A stretch of DNA of 64,000 nt, from assembly GCF_003224335.1 (NCBI RefSeq), contig NZ_QKLF01000002.1, forward strand, positions 124,001 through 188,000. The letters are read 5' to 3'. Position numbers and translations under genes: made by a program. This document shows, piece after piece, positions 8,130 through 15,269 of this stretch. The notes under the pieces are model-generated. The model searched no databases. It had not been told where the DNA came from and saw nothing but the letters and a program-made list of their open reading frames with translations. The first letter of the stretch is position 1, and each line of letters starts with the position of its first letter. Source of the stretch: Curtobacterium sp. MCJR17_055 (GTDB lineage Bacteria; Actinomycetota; Actinomycetes; Actinomycetales; Microbacteriaceae).

Positions 8130-8319
8130 GCGGCGCGGTGCCGGAGGCCCGGTTCGCTGTCGGCGACAGACCACGGAGCTCCAGACCCACGGACTGTCGC
8201 TGGGTGCGAACGGTGCCCGGACCGGTCCGACGGACCGGGAGCACAGGCGGCACCAGCAGACTGGGACGTCGACCGACCAGCCACGTCCGGCACCGGTCGA
8301 CCCGGACAGGAGGCCCGTG

Positions 8320-8928
8320 ATGGTCGTGTACGACAGCCGACCGGTCCGACGTGTCCGTCAGGTCGTCGCCGACCTCCTCGTCCTCGTCGGTCTGGTCCTC
8401 GCCGTGGTGGTCGGCAGGGAGGTCGCCGGCTCGATCGAACGGCTCGCGTCCATCGGCACCCGGGTGCAGGACGAGGGCTCGGCGTTCCAGCGGCAGCTGT
8501 CGGCGACCGCACGGGCCCTCGCGGACATCCCCCTCGCCGGTGACGCCGTGAGTGCGCCCCTGCGGAGGGCGAGCGAGCACGCCGGCGCCGTGGCGGCCGC
8601 GGGAGCGCAGCAGCACGACACCGCCGTCCACCTGGCGCACCTCGTCGGCGGCGGCCTCACCGTCGTGTTCGTCGTGGTCCTGCTCCTCGTCTGGACGCGC
8701 ACCCGTGGGCGGTTCGTCCGTGCCGCGACCGCCACCCGCGAGGTCGACCGTGGACCGGACGGGACCGAGGTCCTGGCACTCCGGGCACTCGTCGGGCGCG
8801 ATGCCGTGACCGCGCTCGGCCCCGGTGTCGTCGACCGGTGGCGGGAGCGGGACCCGGCGACGATCGCGGCCCTCGCGGACCTCGAGCGGCGCAGCTGCGG
8901 GCTGCGGAGCCGACCCGGTCGGCCCTGA
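8320..8928 (+). CDS. Two-pass membrane protein of unknown function
   Basis: 202 residues with helices near 14-33 and 109-126 flanking an Ala-rich, probably helical extracytoplasmic loop of about 75 residues. The C-terminal 75 residues are charged and probably cytoplasmic. The ATG at 8320 is six bases after AGGAGG; a GTG at 8317 is less well spaced. It lies about 190 bases after the sigma-factor pair. I do not recognise a family. Confidence 0.72.
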   Translation: MVVYDSRPVRRVRQVVADLLVLVGLVLAVVVGREVAGSIERLASIGTRVQDEGSAFQRQLSATARALADIPLAGDAVSAPLRRASEHAGAVAAAGAQQHDTAVHLAHLVGGGLTVVFVVVLLLVWTRTRGRFVRAATATREVDRGPDGTEVLALRALVGRDAVTALGPGVVDRWRERDPATIAALADLERRSCGLRSRPGRP

Positions 8929-8993
8929 CCGATCGGTCTCTTGCCGAGCGCAGTGCTCGGCGGTACCGTTCCGCCATCGACGGAGGAGTCCCG

Positions 8994-9593
8994 ATGCCCG
9001 CGCGCTTCGTGTACTGGATGAACGTCTCGCTCGACCTGCTCATCGAACGGGACCGCGGCGACCACAGCGGCCTCGAGGGGCCCGACTGGCTCCACATCGA
9101 CGGCCCCCTGCACCGCGAGTTCAACGACCGTGCCCGCGCGATGACGATGTTCGTCGAGGGCCGCGTCGTCCGCGACATGATGGACCCGTTCTGGCCGGAC
9201 GCGCGCGACGACGACTCGCTGCCGGAGTGGTTCCGCGAGTTCGGGCACATCTGGACCGACATCCCGAAGGTCCTGGTGTCGCGGACCAGGACGACGGCCG
9301 ACCACCACACCCGGGTCATCGGCGGTGACGACGCGATCGCACAGCTCGCGGCCCTGCGGCAGGAGTCCGAGGGGGACATCGCGGTCGGCGGCGCGACCCT
9401 CGCCACGCAGCTGCTCGCCGCGGGGCTCGTCGACGAGCTCCTGCTGTACACGCACCCCGCGGTCCTCGGCAGCGGTCGACCGCTCTTCGACGAGCCGGTC
9501 CCGGCGCCCCTGCTGCTCGACCTCCTCGAACAGCGCGCGTTCGACAACGGGGTCACCCTGCACCGGTACGCGGTCCGGGGAGCGTCCGCGTGA
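8994..9593 (+). CDS. Dihydrofolate reductase-fold protein (RibD C-terminal type)
   Basis: 199 residues. The N-terminal V-Y-W-M-N-V-S-L-D, the middle T-M-F-V-E-G-R-V-V motif and the G-D-I-A-V-G-G-A-T-L-A-T-Q-L nucleotide-binding loop are typical of the stand-alone RibD_C/DHFR-like reductases common in actinobacteria. They bind NADPH; physiological substrates are generally unknown. The ATG at 8994 follows GGAGGAG. A small membrane-protein gene overlaps its stop codon. Confidence 0.87.
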   Translation: MPARFVYWMNVSLDLLIERDRGDHSGLEGPDWLHIDGPLHREFNDRARAMTMFVEGRVVRDMMDPFWPDARDDDSLPEWFREFGHIWTDIPKVLVSRTRTTADHHTRVIGGDDAIAQLAALRQESEGDIAVGGATLATQLLAAGLVDELLLYTHPAVLGSGRPLFDEPVPAPLLLDLLEQRAFDNGVTLHRYAVRGASA

Positions 9594-9754
9594 CGACGGC
9601 CGTACTGCACGCCGCGGCGTCCTGTGTGTCCGATGCCGTGCCGTGCGACGACGGTGGCGCGACCGACGTGACAGGGCTGTTCGTCACCGTGGTCCTCGTC
9701 GTGTCGGCACTGGTGCTGCTCGGCATCGTGCTGCTCGGCCGCCAGCGCCGCTGA
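9590..9754 (+). CDS. Small single-pass membrane protein (54 residues)
   Basis: A GTG at 9590-9592 overlaps the stop of the reductase gene as GTGA. The frame gives 54 residues: a 30-residue N-terminal part with two cysteines, then one hydrophobic helix (about 31-49) ending in R-Q-R-R, a stop-transfer signature. Its third codon positions are almost all G or C, as in real genes here. The 12-bp hairpin at 9831-9876 would end the shared transcript. Function unknown. Confidence 0.5.
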   Translation: MTTAVLHAAASCVSDAVPCDDGGATDVTGLFVTVVLVVSALVLLGIVLLGRQRR

Positions 9755-9781
9755 CGCGCCCTGCGCCCCCACGACCCGGAC

Positions 9782-9817
9782 GTCGGACCCGTCGGACCCG
9801 TCGGACCCGTCGGACCC
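9782..9817. repeat. Four tandem copies of GTCGGACCC
   Basis: Four perfect head-to-tail copies of the 9-mer GTCGGACCC, followed by a truncated GTCGGG. Probably slippage-derived and non-coding. Confidence 0.9.
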
Positions 9818-9830
9818 GTCGGGCGAGGGT

Positions 9831-9876
9831 CGAGGGCGCTCGCGGCAGGTTCGGGTCTCCGCGACGAGCGCCCTCG
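9831..9876 (+). terminator. Terminator of the sigma-factor block
   Basis: 12-bp perfect arms CGAGGGCGCTCG (9831-9842) and CGAGCGCCCTCG (9865-9876) with a 22-base loop, 77 bases after the small membrane gene. Confidence 0.6.
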
Positions 9877-10038
9877 CGCTACGACGCCGTCGGGTACGAC
9901 GCGTGGTCACGACGAGGTCAGCCCGGGAACAGGGATCGGGCATCCGCGGCCAGGGTCCGCGGTGTAGCGCGGGCGACGCTACGCCGTCTGCGCTCGATAC
10001 CCAAGCGTTTCGAGCGAGTTGGCCGATCTCCGCGTGCC

Positions 10039-10099
10039 CCGGACGGGAGGCCCGCCCGACGTCACGGACGTCGGTGCGGTTCACGGGCCTCCCGTCCGG
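10039..10099. terminator. Nested hairpin downstream of tsaE
   Basis: Outer 16-bp arms (10039-10054 with 10084-10099) enclose an 8-bp inner hairpin (CCGACGTC 10056-10063 with GACGTCGG 10067-10074). The outer arms contain the dispersed CGGGAGGCCC motif in both orientations. It probably terminates the glmS-acpS-alr-alr-tsaE operon. Confidence 0.7.
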
Positions 10100-10148
10100 C
10101 GGACGCCGGGGACCCGGCGCGGACACCCGTCCCGGGACGGGACGCGGG

Positions 10149-10646
10149 TCAGAGGGTGATGCCCTGCCAGCGCGGGCCGCTGCCGGTGACGACGACGCGG
10201 CGCGGCTCGTCCGGGACGTCGTCGGGGTCGACGTCGTCCCCGGCCCCGACGGCACCGCCGGTCGCGCGGACGATCTCGACGTCGAGGACGCTGTCGCTGA
10301 CCCCGTCGACCATGCCCCGGCCCCACTCGACGACGACGATCGAGCCGTCCCAGTCGAGGTCCAGGTCGTCGAGTTCCACCGGGTCGGACAGCCGGTACGC
10401 GTCGACGTGCACCAGGTCCGGTCCGGCCGTCGTCGGGTGGGTGCGCGCGAGCACGAACGTCGGACTCAACACCTGCCCCCGCGCCCCGAGTGCTGCGCCG
10501 AGGCCGCGGGTCATCGTGGTCTTGCCGGCGCCGAGCGGCCCGGTCAGCACGACGAGGTCACCGGCGCGCAGGACCGCCGCGAGCCGTGCGCCGAGCGCGC
10601 CCATCTGCTCCGTCGTGTCCACCGTGGTGTCGAGCAGGACGGTCAC
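10149..10646 (-). CDS. tsaE: tRNA t6A biosynthesis ATPase TsaE
   Basis: 165 residues. P-loop L-T-G-P-L-G-A-G-K-T-T (about 34-44), then S-P-T-F-V-L-A, V-H-V-D-A-Y-R-L and I-V-V-V-E-W-G-R-G, all diagnostic of TsaE, the ATPase that recycles the TsaBD complex. The GTG at 10644-10646 overlaps the upstream racemase stop as GTGA. It is the last gene of the cell-wall operon and is separated from tsaB by the sigma-factor block. Confidence 0.95.
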   Translation of the reverse strand: MTVLLDTTVDTTEQMGALGARLAAVLRAGDLVVLTGPLGAGKTTMTRGLGAALGARGQVLSPTFVLARTHPTTAGPDLVHVDAYRLSDPVELDDLDLDWDGSIVVVEWGRGMVDGVSDSVLDVEIVRATGGAVGAGDDVDPDDVPDEPRRVVVTGSGPRWQGITL

Positions 10647-11806
10647 GCCCGCTCCCCGCGCAGGTAGGCGCCGACACGGCCCTCGGCCGAGTGTCCCTCG
10701 TGGACGCGCTGGACCCGGCTCCCGATCCGGCAGACGACCTCCTCGCCGATCGTGTCGATCGCGCTCGCCCACTCCAGGACGGTCATCTCGCCGTCCTCGC
10801 CGGTGCCGAACAGGGTCACCGGGTCGCCGACGCGGACGTCGTCGTCACCGACGTCGACCAGGAACTGGTCCATGGCGACCCGGCCGGCGATCGGGTACCG
10901 CGTGCCGTTGACCGCCACCTCGACGCGCCCCTGCGCCGCCCGCGCCACGCCGTCCGCGTAGCCGACCGGGACGAGCGCCAGGGTGGTCTCGGCGTCGGTG
11001 CGGTACGTGTAGTCGTAGGAGACGCCCGTGCCGGCGGGGACGCGCTTCGTCTTCGCGACGGAGCTCGTGACCGTCATGACCGGTGTCAGACCGAGGTCGG
11101 CGGCGGTGACCCCGTCGGCGCCTGGGATGCCGAACAGGTTCGCCCCCATCCGGACCATGTCCTTCCGGAACTCCTTGCGCTCGAGCCCGGCGAGCGAGGC
11201 GGCGACGTGCTCCCAGCGGATGTCGAGCCCGAGGTCCTCGGCCTGCTCCACCATCGCGTCGAAGTGCGCCACGGCCGCTGCGTCGTCCTCGTCGGACGAC
11301 TCGGCCAGGTGCGTGTACGCCGCGACGACCTCGATGCGCCCGTCGCGCTGCGCGTCCCGGGCGGCCTCCACCAGCGCCGGCCAGGCGTCGGAGGACGCGC
11401 CGTCCCGGTGCAGGCCGCTGTCGACGCCGAGGTGCACCCGGGCCGGTCGGTGGTCGACCGCGGCCACGATGCGCTGCAACTCGGCGACGTCCGAGACGCC
11501 GAGGTCGACACCGGAGTCGACCGCGTCCCGGAAGTCCAGGCCGGGGTCGTGCTGCCACGTGAACAGCCGGACGTCCTCGCCGACGCCGATCGACCGGAGG
11601 CGCAGGGCAGCCGGGACCGTCAGGACCCCGATCCACCGGATGCCGGCGTCGACCGCGGTCAGGGCGATGGCCTCGAGCCCGTGGCCGTACGCGTCGGCCT
11701 TCATGACCGCCATCAGCTCGACGGGGTCCATCCACGAGCGGACGAGGTCGAGGTTGGCGCGGTAGGCGTCCAGGTCGATGACCGCGCGGCGGAGTGGTGC
11801 GCTCAC
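10643..11806 (-). CDS. alr: Alanine racemase-family protein (paralogue 1)
   Basis: 387 residues, fold-type III PLP enzyme. The PLP lysine is K36 in V-M-K-A-D-A-Y-G-H-G, and the second catalytic base would be Y264 in G-V-S-Y-D-Y-T-Y. G-R-V-A-M-D-Q (308-314) keeps the conserved M-D. It departs from canonical alanine racemase at the phosphate-binding N-S (here H-V-A-A-S) and in the V-L-T-V-P-A-A-L segment. Its GTG overlaps the stop of the second paralogue as GTGA, and tsaE overlaps its own stop. It makes D-Ala or perhaps racemises another amino acid. Confidence 0.9.
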   Translation of the reverse strand: MSAPLRRAVIDLDAYRANLDLVRSWMDPVELMAVMKADAYGHGLEAIALTAVDAGIRWIGVLTVPAALRLRSIGVGEDVRLFTWQHDPGLDFRDAVDSGVDLGVSDVAELQRIVAAVDHRPARVHLGVDSGLHRDGASSDAWPALVEAARDAQRDGRIEVVAAYTHLAESSDEDDAAAVAHFDAMVEQAEDLGLDIRWEHVAASLAGLERKEFRKDMVRMGANLFGIPGADGVTAADLGLTPVMTVTSSVAKTKRVPAGTGVSYDYTYRTDAETTLALVPVGYADGVARAAQGRVEVAVNGTRYPIAGRVAMDQFLVDVGDDDVRVGDPVTLFGTGEDGEMTVLEWASAIDTIGEEVVCRIGSRVQRVHEGHSAEGRVGAYLRGERA

Positions 11807-12906
11807 GTCGTCCTCCGTTCCACGCTGCGGCCGACCCTGGCGACCACCTCGTAGTTGATCGTGCCGATCGCGTCGGCCCACTCCTCCACCGCCGGGTCGC
11901 CGTTCGCGGGGTCGCCCCAGACCACGGCCTCGTCCCCGACGGAGACGTCGGCGTCCCCGATGTCGATGTGCATCGCGTTCATCGCGATCCGGCCGACGAC
12001 CGGGAACCGACGGTCACCGATGCGGACGGACACGGCGCCCCCGGCACCGCGGTCGAACCCGTCCGCGTACCCGAGGCCGATCACGGCGAGCCGGGTGTCG
12101 TGCTCGGCACGCCACGTGTACCCGTACGAGACACCGTCACCCGCGGGCACGGGGACGATCCGGAGGACCGCGGCGGTCACCCGCATCGCGGGACGGAGTC
12201 CGAGGTCGGCCGAGGTGCGGTCCGGGAACGGGCTGAGCCCGTACAGCGCGAGTCCGACCCGGACCAGGTCGCGCCGGGTCTCCGGGAGCGCCAGGCTGCC
12301 GGCGCTCGCGGCGAGGTGCACGACCTCCGGCCGGATCCCGACCGCCGCCAGACCGTCCAGTGCCCGCTGCAGTGCGGCGTCCTGGTCGAGGTCGTCGACG
12401 CGCGACGCGTTCGACAGGTGGGACATGACGCCCTCGATCCGGGTGCGGTCCCCACCGCGGGCCAGTGCCGCCGCAGTCGCGAAGAGTTCGGGCCACTCCG
12501 ACTCGACCGCGCCGTTGCGGCTCAGTCCGGTGTCCAGGACGAGGTGCACGGCCGGGACGTCGGCGTCGGCCGCGGTCGAGAGCTGCTCGACGCTCGACAC
12601 CGCCGGGGTGATCCCGTACCGGGCCGCGCGGCGGAAGTCCTCGTCGGGGGCGTGCAGCCACGCGAGGATGCGGACGCCCTCGTCGATCCCCGCCTGCCGG
12701 AGCGCCACCGCCTCGTCGAGGTCGGCGACGCCGAGCCAGTCCGCGCCGGCGTCGACCAGTGCCCGGGCGACCTCGACGGCACCGTGGCCGTACCCGTCCG
12801 CCTTCACCACGCCGATGACGCCCGCCGGAGCGACCTGTTCCGCGACCGTCGCGTAGTTGGCGATGACAGCCTCCCGGTCGACGGTCACCCCCGTGAACGC
12901 GCTCAC
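11803..12906 (-). CDS. alr: Alanine racemase-family protein (paralogue 2)
   Basis: 367 residues. PLP lysine K35 in V-V-K-A-D-G-Y-G-H-G, the canonical D-T-G-L-S-R-N-G motif, and the catalytic Tyr in G-V-S-Y-G-Y-T-W. The C-terminal motif reads G-R-I-A-M-N-A-M, so the conserved Asp of G-R-V-x-M-D-Q is Asn here. It lies in an overlapping tandem with paralogue 1 and overlaps acpS upstream (ATGA). Which of the two supplies D-Ala is not decidable from sequence. Confidence 0.9.
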   Translation of the reverse strand: MSAFTGVTVDREAVIANYATVAEQVAPAGVIGVVKADGYGHGAVEVARALVDAGADWLGVADLDEAVALRQAGIDEGVRILAWLHAPDEDFRRAARYGITPAVSSVEQLSTAADADVPAVHLVLDTGLSRNGAVESEWPELFATAAALARGGDRTRIEGVMSHLSNASRVDDLDQDAALQRALDGLAAVGIRPEVVHLAASAGSLALPETRRDLVRVGLALYGLSPFPDRTSADLGLRPAMRVTAAVLRIVPVPAGDGVSYGYTWRAEHDTRLAVIGLGYADGFDRGAGGAVSVRIGDRRFPVVGRIAMNAMHIDIGDADVSVGDEAVVWGDPANGDPAVEEWADAIGTINYEVVARVGRSVERRTT

Positions 12907-13301
12907 GCGGCCGCTCCTTCCGTTGCGGGCCGGTCCCGGCCCTCGATGACGACGAACGCCGTCGCGATCCCGCCGTCGTGGGACAGCGAGAGGTGCACGT
13001 GCGAGACGCCCCGGTCGTCAGCGACCCGCTGGGCGCCGGCGTGCAGCGTGAGCGACGGGTTGCGCTGGTCGTCCGCGACGACCTCGAGCTCACGCCAGCT
13101 CAGCCCAGCGCTCGACCCGAAGGCCTTCACGAGCGCCTCCTTCGCGGCGAACCGGGCGGCGAGCGACGCGATCGGACGCGGTTCGCCGTCGCGCAGCTGC
13201 TCGGCGTCGGTGAACAGCCGCGTCCGCATCGCGGGCGTCCGTGCGAGCACCCGCTCGAACCGTTCCAGGTCGACCACGTCGACCCCGATGCCGATGATCA
13301 C
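12903..13301 (-). CDS. acpS: Holo-[acyl-carrier-protein] synthase
   Basis: 132 residues. I-I-G-I-G-V-D-V-V-D (Mg2+ ligand D8), F-A-A-K-E-A-L-V-K-A-F-G (E55) and H-L-S-L-S-H-D mark the AcpS phosphopantetheinyl transferase that activates acyl carrier protein from CoA. It starts 6 bases after the glmS stop and overlaps the second racemase (ATGA). The last 15 residues are a low-complexity tail. Confidence 0.96.
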   Translation of the reverse strand: MIIGIGVDVVDLERFERVLARTPAMRTRLFTDAEQLRDGEPRPIASLAARFAAKEALVKAFGSSAGLSWRELEVVADDQRNPSLTLHAGAQRVADDRGVSHVHLSLSHDGGIATAFVVIEGRDRPATEGAAA

Positions 13302-13307
13302 GTCCGA

Positions 13308-15155
13308 CTACTCGACGGTGACCGACTTCGCGAGGTTGCGCGGCTGGTCGACGTCCAGGCCCTTGGCCGCGGCGAGCTCCATGCCGAACATGTGCAGCGG
13401 TGCCACGGCGAGCAGCGGCTCGAACAGGGGCGTCGCGAGCGGGATCCGGAGGACCTCGTCGGCGAAGGGCAGCACGGCGGCGTCGCCCTCCTCCGCGATG
13501 GCGATCACCCGCGCACCGCGGGCGCGGATCTCCTGGATGTTCGACACGACCTTCGGGTGCAGCGAGCGGGCGTCGCGCGGGGACGGCACGATGACGAAGA
13601 CGATCTGGCCGGGCTCGATGAGCGCGATCGGACCGTGCTTGAGCTCACCGGCGGCGAAGCCCTCGGCGTGGATGTACGCGAGCTCCTTGAGCTTGAGGGC
13701 GCCCTCGAGGGCGATCGGGTACCCGACGTGGCGACCGAGGAACAGCACGCTCCGGGTGTCCGCCATCCACTTGGCCAGCTCGGCGACACCGGAGGCGTCC
13801 TCGATGGTCTGCTGGAGCTTCTCCGGCAGTCCCTCCAGTTCGGCGACCTGGGTGGCGATCTGCTCGGCGGTCAGCGTGCCGCGGAGCGTGGCGAGGTGCA
13901 GGCCGAGCAGGTACAGCGCGACGCCCTGCGCCAGGAACGCCTTCGTCGACGCGACCGCGACCTCCGGTCCGGCGTGCGTGTAGATCACCGCGTCGGACTC
14001 GCGCGGGATCGTGGCGCCCTGGGTGTTGCAGATCGAGAGGACCTGCGCGCCCTGTTCGCGGGCGTACTTGACGGCCATGAGCGTGTCCATCGTCTCGCCG
14101 GACTGGCTGATGGAGACGACCAGGGTGCGGTCGTCGAGCACCGGGTCGCGGTAGCGGAACTCGTGCGCGAGCTCGACCTCGACGGGAACGCGTGCCCACT
14201 GCTCGATCGCGTACTTGCCGAGCATGCCGGCGTAGGCCGCGGTCCCGCAGGCGATGACGATGACGCGGTCCACCTGCTGCAGCCGCTCGGCGATCGGGTC
14301 GAGGTCGGTCAGCGTGATCGCGCCCTCGTGCACGCGGCCGAGGATCGTGTTGCGCACGGCCTCGGGCTCCTCGCTGATCTCCTTCGCCATGAACGAGGAC
14401 CATCCGCCCTTGTCGGCGGCGGAGGCGTCCCAGTTCACCTCGAACTCGCTCGGCTCGGCAGGGGTGCCGTCGAAGTGGATGACGTCGACGCCGTCCGGAC
14501 GGATCGTGGCGATCTCGTCCTGACCGATCGACAGGGCCCGCTGCGTGTACGCGACGAACGCGGCGACGTCCGAACCCATGAAGTTCTCGCCGTCGCCGAG
14601 ACCCACCACGAGGGGCGAGTTGCGACGGGCGCCGACGACGACGCCCGGCTGGTCGGCGTGCACGACGAGCAGGGTGAACGCGCCCTCGAGGCGGGCCACC
14701 GTGCGTCGCATCGCCTCGGTCAGGTCGTGCGTCTCGCGGAACTCGCGCGCGACGAGGTGCGCGGCGACCTCGGAGTCGGTCTGGCTCTCGAAGGTGACGC
14801 CCTCGGCGAGCAGCTCGTCCTTGAGCGGGGCGAAGTTCTCGATGATGCCGTTGTGGATGAGGGCGAGCTTGCCGCCGTCGGCCAGGTGCGGGTGCGCGTT
14901 GCCGTCGGTCGGGCCGCCGTGGGTCGCCCAGCGGGTGTGGCCGATGCCGGTGCCGCCGTCGGGGACGGGGTTCGCCTCGAGCTCGTCGACGAGCATCTGG
15001 AGCTTGCCGGCCTTCTTCGCCGAGGTCATGTCACCGGCGGGGTCGATCACGGCGATGCCCGCCGAGTCGTAGCCGCGGTACTCGAGACGGCGGAGGCCCC
15101 CGAGGAGGACGTCCGTGCTGCTGTTGCTGCCGACGTAGCCGACGATTCCACACAT
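13308..15155 (-). CDS. glmS: Glutamine-fructose-6-phosphate aminotransferase (isomerizing)
   Basis: 615 residues, full length. The N-terminal glutaminase domain begins M-C-G-I-V-G with catalytic C2 and carries H-T-R-W-A-T-H-G. Two SIS domains follow, with A-C-G-T-A-A-Y-A and S-I-S-Q-S-G-E-T-M-D-T sugar-phosphate loops, and the protein ends N-L-A-K-S-V-T-V-E as expected. It makes glucosamine-6-phosphate, the entry to UDP-GlcNAc and peptidoglycan; glmM is also in the window. It is first in the operon. TAGGAT seven bases before the ATG suggests a leaderless mRNA; a 16-bp palindrome lies upstream. No glmS ribozyme was seen. Confidence 0.98.
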   Translation of the reverse strand: MCGIVGYVGSNSSTDVLLGGLRRLEYRGYDSAGIAVIDPAGDMTSAKKAGKLQMLVDELEANPVPDGGTGIGHTRWATHGGPTDGNAHPHLADGGKLALIHNGIIENFAPLKDELLAEGVTFESQTDSEVAAHLVAREFRETHDLTEAMRRTVARLEGAFTLLVVHADQPGVVVGARRNSPLVVGLGDGENFMGSDVAAFVAYTQRALSIGQDEIATIRPDGVDVIHFDGTPAEPSEFEVNWDASAADKGGWSSFMAKEISEEPEAVRNTILGRVHEGAITLTDLDPIAERLQQVDRVIVIACGTAAYAGMLGKYAIEQWARVPVEVELAHEFRYRDPVLDDRTLVVSISQSGETMDTLMAVKYAREQGAQVLSICNTQGATIPRESDAVIYTHAGPEVAVASTKAFLAQGVALYLLGLHLATLRGTLTAEQIATQVAELEGLPEKLQQTIEDASGVAELAKWMADTRSVLFLGRHVGYPIALEGALKLKELAYIHAEGFAAGELKHGPIALIEPGQIVFVIVPSPRDARSLHPKVVSNIQEIRARGARVIAIAEEGDAAVLPFADEVLRIPLATPLFEPLLAVAPLHMFGMELAAAKGLDVDQPRNLAKSVTVE

Positions 15156-15162
15156 GGGACCG

Positions 15163-15168
15163 ATCCTA
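15163..15168 (-). promoter_or_regulatory. -10 hexamer TAGGAT of glmS (leaderless candidate)
   Basis: TAGGAT on the minus strand ends seven bases before the glmS ATG. There is no good Shine-Dalgarno between them. Confidence 0.55.
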
Positions 15169-15208
15169 CGGGCAGTGCTGCGGGGCTCGCTGAGCACCGC
15201 ACCGCCAC

Positions 15209-15224
15209 ATGTCGTCGACGACAT
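15209..15224. promoter_or_regulatory. 16-bp perfect palindrome between glmS and the AAA ATPase
   Basis: ATGTCGTCGACGACAT is a perfect palindrome in the divergent intergenic region, about 40 bp upstream of the glmS -10 and about 45 bp before the ATPase start. It is a candidate operator; the regulator is unknown. Confidence 0.5.
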
Positions 15225-15269
15225 ACCGAGGATTGGGTCGCGCACGCGCCCGTCCACCACCCTGCTGTG

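Larger units (their letters stand above)
9755..10148. other. Non-coding convergent region
   Basis: No gene is visible between the small membrane gene (plus) and tsaE (minus). The stretch holds a 9-bp tandem repeat, two strong hairpins and two shorter inverted repeats (GTAGCG/CGCTAC at 9964-9982 and CGCTCGA/TCGAGCG at 9991-10016). Confidence 0.7.

Noticed and set aside
9782-9817. Short tandem repeat considered as a CRISPR remnant
   Set aside because: Units are 9 bp and contiguous with no spacers; simple slippage repeat.
12978-15269. Long plus-strand frame antisense to acpS and glmS that joins the AAA ATPase frame
   Set aside because: Only the part from 15270 looks like protein; upstream it mirrors glmS and is Arg/Asp/Val-rich.
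15156-15269. glmS ribozyme upstream of glmS
   Set aside because: The interval is only 114 bases, and the -10 abuts the start codon, leaving no leader for a ribozyme.
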